Assembly: GCA_963763485.1 (NCBI GenBank)
Contig: CAVXOW010000006.1
Coordinates: 248,001 to 312,000 of the forward strand
Reading direction: 5' to 3'
From: CAWCKS01 sp963763485
GTDB taxonomy: Bacteria; Pseudomonadota; Alphaproteobacteria; Rhizobiales; Xanthobacteraceae
Length of the DNA: 64,000 nucleotides
In this document: piece by piece, positions 18,932 to 28,483 of the stretch
Position numbering within the stretch: position 1 is the first letter of the stretch
Layout of the letters: every line of letters begins with the position of its first letter
The notes under the pieces: model-generated
Database searches by the model: none
What the model was told of the DNA's origin: nothing
Seen by the model: only the letters and a program-made list of their open reading frames with translations
Made by a program: the position numbers and the translations under genes

Positions 18932-19882
18932 ATGGATTCCGAGCTTCTCAACACCTTCCTCGCCATCTGCCGGCAGCGCAGCTTCTCGAAGGCCGCCGCG
19001 CAGCTGCATCGCACCCAGCCCGCAATCTCGCGCCGCATCGGATTGCTCGAACAGGAGCTCGGCGTGCCGCTGTTCGAACGCGGCGCCGGCGAACTCATGC
19101 TGAGCCAGGCCGGTCGCGTGCTGCTGCCGTTCGCCGAACGCGCGCTCGCCGCGATCCGCGATGCCGAGGACGCTGTCCGCGATCTACGCCAGGCCAATGC
19201 CGGACCGCTGTCGCTTGCGATCGTCGGGACGCTGGCCGGGCGCGACCTGTCGGCGTTGCTGAAGCGCTTCGCTGCGAGGCATCCGAAGGTCGAAATCAGC
19301 CTGCGCACCGCGCGCAGCGCCGAAGTCAGCGACCTGGTCCGGCGCGGCGAAGCGACGCTCGGCATCCGCTACGATCGCGATCGATCGCCGGACCTCGAGT
19401 CGTCGCTGATCGGCACGGAGCCGCTGCTCGTGGTCGCGAACTCCGACCATCCCCTCGCCGGCCGCTCGGTCCGTTCTCTTGCGGCGCTCAGCGACGAACA
19501 CTGGATAGCGTTCCCCGAGATTCCCGGCCAACGCGATATCGCGGCGGCGCATGTCTTCGGCCTGTTCCATGCGCTCGGTATTGGCGAGGTGCGCTGGACC
19601 CCGGTCGACAGCCTGACAGCGCAGAAGCGTCTGGTCGAAGCGGGATTTGGCCTTGCGCTGATGCCCGAAAACAACATCGCCGAGGAGCTTGCCGCCGGTT
19701 CGGTACGGAAGATCCGCGTCGGTGATCTGCGGGCGGGCTCCCAGGTGTTCGCGATCACCCGCAAAGGCGGCTACTTGAGCGCCGCCGCGCAGGCGTTGCG
19801 GCAGTTGCTGGTGCAGGATTACGCGAAGACTTTGGTTGGTGGCCGCAAGCCCGTGCCGCGCGCCGCCAAACGTCGGCGCTAA
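18932..19882 (+). CDS. LysR-family transcriptional regulator
   Basis: 316 aa. The N-terminal winged helix-turn-helix reads LLNTFLAICRQRSFSKAAAQ then LHRTQPAISRRIGLLEQELG and LFERGAGELMLSQAGR, followed by an effector-binding domain (SLAIVGTLAGRDLSALLKRF onward). ATG 18932 starts the canonical LysR N-terminus. By the usual LysR arrangement it probably regulates the divergent PEP-mutase-family gene; the inducer is unknown. The basic tail KPVPRAAKRRR is an extension. Confidence 0.92.
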   Translation: MDSELLNTFLAICRQRSFSKAAAQLHRTQPAISRRIGLLEQELGVPLFERGAGELMLSQAGRVLLPFAERALAAIRDAEDAVRDLRQANAGPLSLAIVGTLAGRDLSALLKRFAARHPKVEISLRTARSAEVSDLVRRGEATLGIRYDRDRSPDLESSLIGTEPLLVVANSDHPLAGRSVRSLAALSDEHWIAFPEIPGQRDIAAAHVFGLFHALGIGEVRWTPVDSLTAQKRLVEAGFGLALMPENNIAEELAAGSVRKIRVGDLRAGSQVFAITRKGGYLSAAAQALRQLLVQDYAKTLVGGRKPVPRAAKRRR

Positions 19883-19954
19883 TCGCCGATGCAAGACCCG
19901 ATCTCAACGGGCTTTGCCGTAGGACTATCTTGGTCGCTTTCCGCCCAAAGCGGA

Positions 19955-19978
19955 CTCGTTGTGCTCACGACGAGTTTT
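19955..19978 (+). terminator. Intrinsic terminator after the LysR gene
   Basis: CTCGTTGTG and CACGACGAG form a 9-bp stem with one T-G wobble and a tight loop, followed directly by TTTT. It lies about 70 bases after the LysR stop in the orientation of that gene. The remaining 19979-20144 region shows no gene. Confidence 0.5.
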
Positions 19979-20144
19979 GTCGCTTTGACCCGTTTCGGAC
20001 GAGCGCTGGCTACTTTGGCGCATGTCGCTGCTCAGATTCGGCCTTATCGTTTTGCAGGCCTGACCGAAATCTGTTGCCGACACCCGTTGAGGCGCATTGA
20101 CGCAAATCAAGCGATCAAATGCAGCCCAAGGGTTGAACTCGGCA

Positions 20145-20516
20145 TCAGCTTGATGGGCCAACCTTAAACTTGCCCTCCGTCACATCCTTCGCGGCAGACA
20201 TAACCCCTTCGGCGATCTGTTTCATTTGCTCTTCGGCATTCGAGAATTGATTCTTCAAGAATTCCGATTGAATTTTCATTGCCTCTTGGACATCAGCCGC
20301 ATGAACCAAGTTTCGGGCGTGGTCGAAGGACGCTTTCATATTCTGTTCGGTTAACGATAGAACCTCCTTTGATATTGCCATTGTAGGTGACGGGATTGAC
20401 GCCATCGATTTATTGGCGGCTTCAAAAAACATATCAAAAGCCTTTTCCGCTTGCTCAATCGTTCTCTCAGCCATGTTTCGCAATTCGGCCGGGACCTCGA
20501 ATTTTGGTTCACTCAT
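20145..20516 (-). CDS. Phasin-family protein
   Basis: 123 aa, helical and without signal peptide. The phasin_2-like segment runs from AERTIEQAEKAFDMFFEAAN through LTEQNMKASFDHARNLVHAA to IQSEFLKNQFSNAEEQMKQI, the amphipathic pattern that coats polyhydroxyalkanoate granules. ATG 20516 is chosen for its GAGG site and because the longer frame (to 20732) begins with non-phasin sequence. No PHA synthase lies nearby, so its target could be PHA granules or membranes. Its GC content is visibly lower than that of its neighbours. Confidence 0.82.
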   Translation of the reverse strand: MSEPKFEVPAELRNMAERTIEQAEKAFDMFFEAANKSMASIPSPTMAISKEVLSLTEQNMKASFDHARNLVHAADVQEAMKIQSEFLKNQFSNAEEQMKQIAEGVMSAAKDVTEGKFKVGPSS

Positions 20517-20764
20517 GTCGCAATCCTCGATGCGGTTTGTGCAGTCGCCTCCAATTGCATTGATGAATTTGGCATGACAGGCGGCTACGGCGCTTTCTCC
20601 CGAACAGAAAAAGGACTTACCAGTTGGACTAATGGAGCAGCCCGCAGCCATCGGGACATCCCTCTGTATAAGGGAGGACAACTCCCGATCTTCGATGTCG
20701 GCAGTACCCGTTTTGCGGATGATCCACCGCATCGACCAAGCCGATTTACGAGTACGGCCTTAGG

Positions 20765-22696
20765 TCACCACCCGCTGCCGCCGCCGCCGCCACCACCGCC
20801 GCCGGACGAGCCGCCGCCGCTGGAGCCGCTGCTTGAGGAGTCGCTACTGCCACCGCTCGAGCCCGGCGGCGTCGACGCGGAGACGACCGTGTCGCGCAGC
20901 GTGCTGCCGAGGTAGGTGGTGAAGCCCTGCGGGTCATTCACCCAGTCGCGGCGACCCTGATACCAGTTGTCGTCGGTGTTCGGATCAACCGCCATCGCTG
21001 CGAGAATGCCGGCAAACCGGTTGCCCCAGGCGTTCTCGACATCGAGCGCGATCGCGTAAGGCAAATACTTCTCGAACAACTCGGGAGTGTCTTGCGGCGG
21101 GTTGAGCGCGTTCAGCCGGTCACGCTCGGCAACGCCGAGATACTGCCTGAAGCCCTCGATCTCGTCGGCGATCCGGCGGCCTTCCACCGTGTGCGCCTTC
21201 ATCCAGCCGAACGCAGAAGAGGCAATCGGCACCAGCACCAGCGGCAGGGCCGCCGGCACGACATGGGTCCAGCCCTGCGCCACGCTCATCAGGATGTTGT
21301 AGCCACTGCTGCCGACGAGGAACGAGAACACGCAGCCGAAAAGCAGGAACGGCCAGGCGAGGAATTTTCGCGGCACACCGAAGGTCGCCAGCATCGTGAT
21401 GACGATCATCGCCGGCATGAATGACAGCGCGGTGACCACCGTCGCCGACCCCTCATTCGAGCCACGACTGAAAAACACTGTTACGATGACCAAGACGCTC
21501 AGCAACAATGCGCCGAGCAGGCCCTGCACCGACCAGGCCCGATTGTTATGGAAATATTTCTCGCCGTAGGCGGCGTAAAGTCCGCTATCCAGCGCCTTTT
21601 GCGCGCGCTGGAAAAGACCGGAGTTCTCGTTGTCGAATGCCAGCTCCGATTTCCGCTTGCCGAACATGGACTGCTCCATGGCCTGCTCGGCAGCGCCGAG
21701 CGGCGCGCCGCCGTCGCGCGGCACGAGCTTCATATCGCCTTTCTTCTTCTCGACCAGCTTGTGATGGCCTTGCACAGCGACGTCGATCAACGCGGCAGTG
21801 AACATCTTGGCGTCGGCGCCCATCTGCCAGACGTAGCGGCAGCCCGCGGCCGACATGCCCTTCGGCGGCGCGAACAGCGGCACGATGGCGCCGCCACGCG
21901 GATCGCGCGCGACGTTGCGCCACGCATAGTAGTAGTAGCCAAGCACAACGAGTAGCGCGAGACCCGCGGCGGTGAGCGGCGCATTGTCGTTCAGCCAGAG
22001 GCTGGCCTTCTGCGGTCCGGTTGGTGCTGTGACGATGCCCTTCTGCCAGCCCGCTGCAACGGTCAGCCCGTTATGTGGCGGCAGCGGCTTCGTGGTGCGG
22101 AACACGATGTGACCCGCGCGCTGCTCGATCACCTCGGCGTCCCGCCCCTTCGAGCCCTGTGCGCCGGTATAGATCGCGTTCTGCGTGAACTCGACCTGCT
22201 GAGGCAGCGAGATGCGCGCTTCCGCGCTGTCGATCCAGAAATTCCAGCCGTTGCCCGTGGCATTCCAGTAGAGCTCGTCGAAATCCTTGAAGAAGCCGAT
22301 CTGCCGTGTGGTCCGGTACTTGATGGCATAGTCGTGGCTGCCGGGGGTGACGAATGTGTCGGCACGTCCGATGCGCACGCGCCAACCATTGCTGAGCTGC
22401 TCGGTGACAAAGCTTTCCGGTGCACCGTCGCGCGTCACGCCGAGGACGTCAAAGGCGACCTCGATCTCGGTGCCGTCGGGTTTGTTATAGACGGTCGGAA
22501 AATCGCGCAAAATGCCGTGCTTGATGATGGCGCCTTCGGCACGCACCGTGATGGTCTCGGTGACCAGGAGATCGCCGTTGGTCTGGACGTTGACGTCGCT
22601 GACGAAGCGCAGGATGCGCTCATCGGCATGCGCCGGTGCCAGCGCCGCTCCAAGCAGCAAGGCGAACGCAACCGCGATGCGCTTCAAAACGGTCAT
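20765..22696 (-). CDS. DUF2207 domain-containing membrane protein
   Basis: About 643 aa. A signal peptide (VLKRIAVAFALLLGAALAPAHA) precedes the extracytoplasmic DUF2207 domain (ILRFVSDVNVQTNGDLLVTE). Several membrane helices follow (around residues 240-258, 395-450 and 455-490). A low-complexity Ser/Gly tail ends in a run of glycines and GSGW, as usual in this family. ATG 22696 has GGAG at 8 nt. The LemA gene lies immediately upstream on the same strand (2 bases apart), a pairing seen widely. Function unknown; an envelope role is likely. Confidence 0.9.
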   Translation of the reverse strand: MTVLKRIAVAFALLLGAALAPAHADERILRFVSDVNVQTNGDLLVTETITVRAEGAIIKHGILRDFPTVYNKPDGTEIEVAFDVLGVTRDGAPESFVTEQLSNGWRVRIGRADTFVTPGSHDYAIKYRTTRQIGFFKDFDELYWNATGNGWNFWIDSAEARISLPQQVEFTQNAIYTGAQGSKGRDAEVIEQRAGHIVFRTTKPLPPHNGLTVAAGWQKGIVTAPTGPQKASLWLNDNAPLTAAGLALLVVLGYYYYAWRNVARDPRGGAIVPLFAPPKGMSAAGCRYVWQMGADAKMFTAALIDVAVQGHHKLVEKKKGDMKLVPRDGGAPLGAAEQAMEQSMFGKRKSELAFDNENSGLFQRAQKALDSGLYAAYGEKYFHNNRAWSVQGLLGALLLSVLVIVTVFFSRGSNEGSATVVTALSFMPAMIVITMLATFGVPRKFLAWPFLLFGCVFSFLVGSSGYNILMSVAQGWTHVVPAALPLVLVPIASSAFGWMKAHTVEGRRIADEIEGFRQYLGVAERDRLNALNPPQDTPELFEKYLPYAIALDVENAWGNRFAGILAAMAVDPNTDDNWYQGRRDWVNDPQGFTTYLGSTLRDTVVSASTPPGSSGGSSDSSSSGSSGGGSSGGGGGGGGGSGW

Positions 22697-22698
22697 GA

Positions 22699-23265
22699 TC
22701 AAGCTCCGGAAAGGCTGACGGTGGGCGCGGCCTTCGACGCAGCATCCGTCTCGAAAAAATGCTCTTCATGCATGCCGGCAGCGTGCGCGATCACGACGTC
22801 TGGAAAAGTCTGGATCGCGATGTTGAAGTCGCGCACCGTGCCGTTGTAGTAGCGCCGCGCCATCTGCAACTGGTCCTCGATCTCGGCAAGATCGGTTTGC
22901 AGTTTCAGGAAATTCTGGTCGGCCTTGAGCTGCGGATAGGCCTCGGCGACGGCGAGCAGCCGCCCCAGCGCGCCCTGCAACGCGGTCTCACTGCTTGCGG
23001 TCTGCGCCACGCCTTGCGCCGAGACCGACGCCGCGCGCCTCGCCGTCACCTCGTCGAACACGCCGCGCTCGTGGCTGGCGTAGGCCTTCACCGTTTCGAC
23101 CAGGTTCGGAATGAGATCGCTGCGGCGGCGCAGCTGGACGTCGATGCCGCTCCACGCCTCGCGCACCATGTTGCGCGCGCGGATCAGCCGGTTGAAGATC
23201 ACGATCGCGACGATGGCGAGCGCGACAACCGCCGCGACGGCGATCCAGGCAAACGATATTTGCAT
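22699..23265 (-). CDS. LemA-family protein
   Basis: 188 aa. An N-terminal membrane helix (FAWIAVAAVVALAIVAIVIF) leads to the LemA signature: FNRLIRARNMVREAWSGIDV, RRSDLIPNLVETVKAYASHE, and near the end ARRYYNGTVRDFNIAIQTFP. ATG 23265 starts at the membrane helix; upstream in-frame starts to 23556 are not supported. It forms an operon with the DUF2207 gene. LemA proteins are helical-bundle membrane proteins of unclear function. Confidence 0.93.
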   Translation of the reverse strand: MQISFAWIAVAAVVALAIVAIVIFNRLIRARNMVREAWSGIDVQLRRRSDLIPNLVETVKAYASHERGVFDEVTARRAASVSAQGVAQTASSETALQGALGRLLAVAEAYPQLKADQNFLKLQTDLAEIEDQLQMARRYYNGTVRDFNIAIQTFPDVVIAHAAGMHEEHFFETDAASKAAPTVSLSGA

Positions 23266-23382
23266 CTTGAGGGCACCCAGCTTTGCGGCCAAAACACGTT
23301 TTTGTCGGCTGCGTCGCACAAAAGGTTCAGGCGCCCGGCCGCCACGCTCGCAGCCCGAAAAGGCTTGCGTTATTCTTGCGTC

Positions 23383-23904
23383 ATGCCTGTCACCGAACGA
23401 TTGATTCTGCAGAACACCCGCATGTCCGACGTTCCGGCGCTGTTTGCCTTTCTCGGCGACAGGGAGGCCATGCAACACACTCATTCTTGCGCATCGCTGC
23501 GGGAGTGCCGGCGCCATGTCGCGGGCCACGAATGGCAGCGGCGCAGGATCGGCCACGCGCCCTGGACGATTCTGCGCAGGGCCGATGGCGTCGTCATCGG
23601 CTGGGGCGGGCTTTACGAAGATCCGTTCGATCGCGGCTGGGGTCTCGAGGTCGGTTACTGGTTCGCGCGATCGGCCTGGGGTCGGGGCTATGCCAGCGAG
23701 CTGGTCAATGCGAGCCTCGATTTCGCGCGCGGGCGCGGCGTTGATCTCGTCAGCGCATTCGCGCGGCCGGAGAATGGCGCGTCATGCCGCGTGCTCGAGA
23801 AGGCCGGCTTCCAGAAAGAGCGTTTTGTCGAAAGCCTCGCACGCAACCTTTATCGGCGACGGCTGCTCTCGGCGGCCTGTACGCTCAAATCTTTGTTGCA
23901 GTGA
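23383..23904 (+). CDS. GNAT-family N-acetyltransferase (RimJ/RimL type)
   Basis: 173 aa. The N-terminus TERLILQNTRMSDVPALFAF is the usual opening of RimJ/RimL-like acetyltransferases. The acetyl-CoA site appears as EVGYWFARSAWGRGYASELV, and the C-terminal motif as ARPENGASCRVLEKAGFQKE. ATG 23383 is the first start that fits the family. Substrate unknown; possibly ribosomal or small-molecule amines. Confidence 0.9.
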   Translation: MPVTERLILQNTRMSDVPALFAFLGDREAMQHTHSCASLRECRRHVAGHEWQRRRIGHAPWTILRRADGVVIGWGGLYEDPFDRGWGLEVGYWFARSAWGRGYASELVNASLDFARGRGVDLVSAFARPENGASCRVLEKAGFQKERFVESLARNLYRRRLLSAACTLKSLLQ

Positions 23905-23934
23905 GGAAGAAAGCCAAAGGCGCGAGACCGCGCG

Positions 23935-25482
23935 TCACTCAGGAAGTCCCGCTTTGCGGAGGCCGTCGATAAGCAGCTGAGGCCATTTTGCGCCCCGTTC
24001 GGATATTCGCGAGCAGGGCGCGATCTGCAGGAGATGAGCCGCGGCCTTCCTCGCTTCCGCATCCTGTCCCAGTTGCGCCAGCGCGGCCGCCAGGCAGCGA
24101 TGGCTGAGCGTAAAGGTCTGGTTCACGCCGAGCGATTTCCTGGCTGCGACAACAGCTTCATCGAAGCGGCCGAGACTGACGAGTGCGAGTGCGATTCCCG
24201 CAAGAAGTCCGTAGCGCATCGGATCGAGCGGACTCAAACGCATGCTGCGTTCAAAACTCTAAATCGCCTCTTCGAAATGGCCTACAAACTGGCAAGTCAA
24301 CGCCCTGTAACTCCACGCAATGGCCGAGTTCGGATTGAGCGTGACAGCCTTGTCGACCAGTTCCATCGCGGCGTCGAAATCATCCGATAAGTAAGATCTT
24401 GCCCATCCAGCGAAGGCCATTGGCTCAGGATCATTGTCGCCGATGTCAAGGATCAACTGAGAAAGCCGGGCCACTTCCCCGATCTCTGACTTCGGATCGG
24501 TCGCCCATTCCTGGACGATGGTCATGAAATGGCAGATGCCTGCGAGCGACGCGGCCGTGCTAAATCGTGGGTCAATCTCAAGGGCGCGCGAGAGAAGCTG
24601 AATGGCTTCCGCCATTCCTTCCCGGGTCATCGAATGGTAGGGCGGCGCTGCTCGCAGGTAGAGATCATACGCGCTGAGGTCGTTGGGGCGCCGCACCGCA
24701 TGCTCTATTTCGGTTTGCAGCAATTTTGGTTGAATGGCGGAAACGACGTTCACCGTCATTTCGTCCTGCAACGCAAAAAGGTCGTTCAGATCGCCTTCAA
24801 ATCGATCGGCCCAAAGATGCGCGCCGGACGTTGCATCGATCAATTGACCCGTCATGCGGACTTTTCCTGCGGCCTTGCGCACGCTGCCTTCCAGCACATA
24901 GCGAACGCCGAGTTCTCGACCGACCTGCTTTACGTCGACGGAACGGCCTTTGTAGGTAAAGCTGGACGTTCGAGCGACAACGAAGATTGACTTGAACCGC
25001 GAGAGCGCGGTGGTGATCTCGTCCACCATCCCGTCCGCGAAATAGTCCTGCTCCGGATCTGAGCTCAGATTGGTGAAAGGGAGAATCGCGATCGAGGGTC
25101 TGTCGGGCAGTGCAGGGGACGATTTTGGCCCTTCAAGTGCCGCGTCGGCAATTGCCGCGGCCGCCTGCCTCTGCTCCTCCCGGACCGCACCGACGAAGCG
25201 GAAGCCCTTGCGCGGCAATGTCCTGATCAGACGCTGTGCCTCACCGGAATCGCCGATGGCGTTCCGGGCGGCATTCAGTCGGGTCGTCAGCGCGGCATCC
25301 GATACGACGCGTCCATCCCAGATGACGTTGATGAGGTCGTCTTTACTGACGACGCAATCCCTGTTGCGGATCAGATATTCGAGCAAATCGAATACCTGCG
25401 GCGCGACTGAGACAGCGTACTCTCCACGGTGCAGTTCGCGGCGGTCGGTGTCGAATGCATAGTCCTCGAAAAGATAGCGCAA
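23935..25482 (-). pseudogene. Winged-helix/TolB-like/TPR regulator interrupted by an in-frame stop
   Basis: CadC-like architecture. An OmpR-type winged helix (PQVFDLLEYLIRNRDCVVSK, LIRTLPRKGFRFVG; residues 1-100) is followed by a TolB/FlgO-like domain (SIAILPFTNLSSDPEQDYFA, then LEGSVRKAAGKVRMTGQLID) and TPRs. TAG at 24259-24261 ends the reading at 407 residues, just after GHFEEAI. The same frame then continues with SFERSMRLSPLDPMRYG through further TPRs to GLRKAGLPE at 23935, for about 514 codons in all. The downstream part keeps its family sequence, so this is a recent nonsense change (CAG to TAG would suffice) or a base-call error. No membrane helix is visible. Confidence 0.75.
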
Positions 25483-25651
25483 AATGCCATTTCCTAACTG
25501 GCCTTCCGATCGTCAGGAAGGCGCTCTGGCAAGGCCTCGGGTGCAAAGAATAAGCCGCCGGTAAGGAAAAAGTAAGCGCGGCGTCAAGCGCGCCCGCCTT
25601 CGTTCCTGCACCTTCGCCGGCGTCGAAACAGTGCACACGGACGAGGCCACA

Positions 25652-25900
25652 ATGAATGCGACCCAGAATGCAATCGAGGTTGGACAAGCAACCGCATCGG
25701 CGCAACATGTTTTCAGCTTTTTCACGAGATATCGGGAGGCGTTTCAGGCTTGGCGCAAACGCGAGAGTTTACGAGCCGAGTTGTGCGGCTTGAACGACCG
25801 CGAGCTGACGGACCTCGGTATTACGCGCTGCGAGGTCGACTACGTCGCCTCCAATCGCTTTATCGAACCCCGAGGTAGCAGACCCGTGTCTCTGAAATAA
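25652..25900 (+). CDS. DUF1127 domain-containing small protein
   Basis: 82 aa. The C-terminal half carries the DUF1127 (YjiS-like) motif: WRKRESLRAELCGLNDRELT then DLGITRCEVDYVA. ATG 25652 has a GGACGAGG region upstream and is preferred over GTG 25631. Proteins of this family are small, basic and sometimes RNA-binding; the role here is unknown. It stands alone between the interrupted regulator and a converging lipoprotein gene. Confidence 0.85.
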   Translation: MNATQNAIEVGQATASAQHVFSFFTRYREAFQAWRKRESLRAELCGLNDRELTDLGITRCEVDYVASNRFIEPRGSRPVSLK

Positions 25901-25941
25901 GGTCTGCTAGTCGACCCCGGCGCTCGCGCGACTTCGGCTAA

Positions 25942-26706
25942 TCAGCCCTTGCTGACCACCGCGCCTCCATTGGCGCCGGCGACGTGCGGCGCCGCCTGCG
26001 ACTCGAGCAAGGCGATCAGCCGGTCGGCGTCGGCGACCATCGGATCGGGGGCCTGCAGCACCAGGCGCTCCAGCGCCCAGCGATAGGATGACGCGCGCTG
26101 CTTCAGGCAGTGCTGCACCCACTTGATAACCAGCGCGTTCTCCGCCATTCGCGCCTTGGCGTCGTCGTTCTCGCGCGGCGACAGGGAGCTCACGATGGCG
26201 CGGCCCTGATTGCGTTTGGAATCCATGTCGAGGACGTGGGTCGCGACCTGGAAGAACGGCTCGATGCGGGTGAGGTCGTCGCGGACATCCTCCATCAGCT
26301 GGGCGTAGCGCGACGAATGCGAGCGGTGCGGCTCGTCGATCAGGAGGCGGCCATAGGCGGTGCGGTCGAACACCACCTCGCGCCGCCACGGCGCCGGCAG
26401 AGGGGTGTAATCGCCGAACACGCCCTTCCATTCGGGGCGGGTGTGCGGCGGCTCGATCAAGGGATAGGCGTAGTCACGCAGCAGCCGCTCGTCGTCGGTC
26501 AACTGGAATTGCGAAGGCGTGATACCGACGCTTGCGGTCGCTTCCTCGCCGACCCAGCGATGCATGTCGTCGCTGCGCATCGAAGCGCGAGTGCGGCCGA
26601 AATCACCGCTGGCGCAGCCCGCGAGTGCCAACGCCAGCGCAAGCAAGCCGAGCGGCATTGCCGCGCGCCAGCGCCCTGCCCGCGCCCGATGACGAATGCT
26701 CACCAT
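25942..26706 (-). CDS. Hypothetical lipoprotein
   Basis: About 254 aa from ATG 26706. A basic N-terminus and hydrophobic stretch (AAMPLGLLALALALAGCAS) give a clear lipobox LAGC. The mature domain (EEATASVGITPSQFQLTDDE, LRDYAYPLIEPPHTRP, ...RSHSSRYAQLMEDVRDDLTR) is predicted soluble and matches no family I can name. The frame is open to 26808, but that part overlaps the neighbouring small gene. Probably anchored to a membrane facing the periplasm. Confidence 0.78.
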   Translation of the reverse strand: MVSIRHRARAGRWRAAMPLGLLALALALAGCASGDFGRTRASMRSDDMHRWVGEEATASVGITPSQFQLTDDERLLRDYAYPLIEPPHTRPEWKGVFGDYTPLPAPWRREVVFDRTAYGRLLIDEPHRSHSSRYAQLMEDVRDDLTRIEPFFQVATHVLDMDSKRNQGRAIVSSLSPRENDDAKARMAENALVIKWVQHCLKQRASSYRWALERLVLQAPDPMVADADRLIALLESQAAPHVAGANGGAVVSKG

Positions 26707-26725
26707 GTGAGGGGGTTTGATTGGA

Positions 26726-26920
26726 TCAGCCGCGCGGTGACTGCCGCGGCGCGCCTGCCGTCTCGTCAAGTCGGGCCGCTTCGGCGAGCGTCTCGTAACG
26801 CTCGACACGAATCACCGGCAAAATCAGAATCTTTGCTGCACCACCTTCGACAACGCCACCCGCGGTCTCGCCCAGCCGTCGCATCGTCGTATTCGCCGGG
26901 AACTCAAGGACCATGCCCAT
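26726..26920 (-). CDS. Small hypothetical protein
   Basis: 64 aa from ATG 26920, which has an excellent GAGGAGA ribosome site. The sequence (MGMVLEFPANTTMRRLGETA, then AAKILILPVIRVERYE) is soluble-looking with no known motif. It lies 19 bases upstream of the lipoprotein gene on the same strand, so the two may be co-transcribed. Confidence 0.65.
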   Translation of the reverse strand: MGMVLEFPANTTMRRLGETAGGVVEGGAAKILILPVIRVERYETLAEAARLDETAGAPRQSPRG

Positions 26921-27054
26921 CGCGTTCTCCTCGTCCTGCGCGCATCGCAAACCTCGATGCGGCGGCGCGATTAAGAGCCCGGCAAGGTTAACGCGCTATT
27001 AAAGTGATCGCGTTAGCCTGCCGCTGTGATCAATTTGTACATTGCGTCCCGACC

Positions 27055-28017
27055 ATGAGCACCACGCCGCTGTTTCCGAGTTTTGACGGCCTGATGAACC
27101 TGTCAAAGCATGAGGGCGTCGACATCCGCCCCACCCTGCTTCGGGTGCTGACCGACCTTTATGTGCAGGCGGCCAAGCATACCGAAGCCGAGCGCCGGCA
27201 GTTTTCCGAGCTCGCCTCGCGCCTGATCGATGGGGTCGACGACGCCACCCGTGCCGCGATCCGCGCCAGGCTGTCGGTGTGCAGCGACACGCCCGAGGCG
27301 ATCGCGGAGAAGCTCGGACTGGCGTCGTCCGCCCGCGAACAAACGCGGCTCCCCGCGCCCACCGACGAATCCCCGGCAACTGCCCTCAACGAAGAGAATG
27401 CTGGATCGCCGACAGGATCGCAGCGACTGTCGATGCGTCCGGCCGACGCCGCCGAGATCGACAACATGTTTGCCGCAGCAAAAGGGCTGGAGCGGGTCCG
27501 CATCCTGCAGAATCTCGACAGCTCGCCTCTCGTGCCGGCAGTGCGTCCGGGCCCGCGCCGCTCGGCGCGCGCCGTCGAAACGCTCGAAATGGCGGCGTAT
27601 GCCTGCGATACCGAATCGTTTGCGCTCGAATTGTCGAGCGTCTTGCTGCTGCCGCCGAAGGCCGCCGAACGCATCGTCGGCGATCCCGGGGGCGAGCCGA
27701 TCGCCTGCGCCTGCAAGGCGCTCGCCATGCCCGAGGACACGTTCGAGCGCGTGTTGCTGTTTTTGAAGCCCGAGCTCGGCGCGTCCGTCATGGAGGTGTT
27801 TCGGCTGGCGCGACTCTATCCGGTGGTGAGCGAGCGCGCGTCCCTCATCATGGTTTCGGTGTGGCGCGGCGCCACCGTTGCGCACAGTCAGGCGCGCTAC
27901 AGCGCCGCTCTCTACGACGATGAGCGTCGGCGCGCGCGCTTCGCAGGCACGAGCCGCCCGCAGCCCGCCGCACGCCCCGCACTGCCGCAAGGAAACCGCT
28001 CGCGCTCAGGGGCGTGA
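27055..28017 (+). CDS. DUF2336 domain-containing protein
   Basis: 320 aa, cytosolic and helical. DUF2336 family features include the N-terminal part (LLRVLTDLYVQAAKHTEAER, FSELASRLIDGVDDATRAA) and repeated HEAT-like helices. ATG 27055 is chosen as the first codon of the conserved part; TTG/GTG frames upstream reach 27004. Role unknown. It converges with the DUF1491 gene, with only 4 bases between the stops. Confidence 0.85.
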   Translation: MSTTPLFPSFDGLMNLSKHEGVDIRPTLLRVLTDLYVQAAKHTEAERRQFSELASRLIDGVDDATRAAIRARLSVCSDTPEAIAEKLGLASSAREQTRLPAPTDESPATALNEENAGSPTGSQRLSMRPADAAEIDNMFAAAKGLERVRILQNLDSSPLVPAVRPGPRRSARAVETLEMAAYACDTESFALELSSVLLLPPKAAERIVGDPGGEPIACACKALAMPEDTFERVLLFLKPELGASVMEVFRLARLYPVVSERASLIMVSVWRGATVAHSQARYSAALYDDERRRARFAGTSRPQPAARPALPQGNRSRSGA

Positions 28018-28021
28018 GAAA

Positions 28022-28366
28022 TCATCGCTTCGCAAGATCGAGGAAATGCCGGCCGGCGCGATCTTCGACCTCAACGATCCAGAGGTCGGAATCGAACCGC
28101 ACTTCCTTGCTCAACCGCTCCTCGACGGCCTGATCCGGCTGCGGTTCGGCGGCCGCCGCAACAAAGGCGCGCTCCGAGGGGCGGCTTTCGTCATAGGCGG
28201 TCTGCGGCGCCGGCGTGAACAGCATCGCACGGCCGTCCAGCAACGCGAGCTTGACGAAGATCGCGCCGGCATCGTCGGCGCCATGGCGGCGAACCACCGC
28301 AAAGATGTTTTCGGTCTGGCAGCGCCGGATATAGGCGGCCACCCAGATGTTGGCCTTCAGTCTCAT
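28022..28366 (-). CDS. DUF1491 family protein
   Basis: 114 aa. The sequence begins MRLKANIWVAAYIRRCQTEN and continues GADDAGAIFVKLALLDGRAM, matching the conserved core of DUF1491, a family of small alphaproteobacterial proteins of unknown function. The C-terminal portion (SDLWIVEVEDRAGRHFLDL) is also typical. It precedes the peptidoglycan-binding gene region on the minus strand but is 117 bases from it. Confidence 0.85.
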   Translation of the reverse strand: MRLKANIWVAAYIRRCQTENIFAVVRRHGADDAGAIFVKLALLDGRAMLFTPAPQTAYDESRPSERAFVAAAAEPQPDQAVEERLSKEVRFDSDLWIVEVEDRAGRHFLDLAKR

Positions 28367-28483
28367 TGTTCGAGCGCCACTGGCTGAGGCTGCGCGTGTC
28401 CTGTATCGGAACGCCGGCTTCTATCGACCGAACGAGCCCGAGGGCAGGCTTTTCCGGCTCATCTGCGGGCGACTCTGGTCCGC

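Noticed and set aside
24259..24261. TAG as a pyrrolysine or readthrough codon
   Set aside because: The gene is a regulator unrelated to methylamine enzymes and no pyrrolysine genes are seen; a point mutation or base-call error is simpler.
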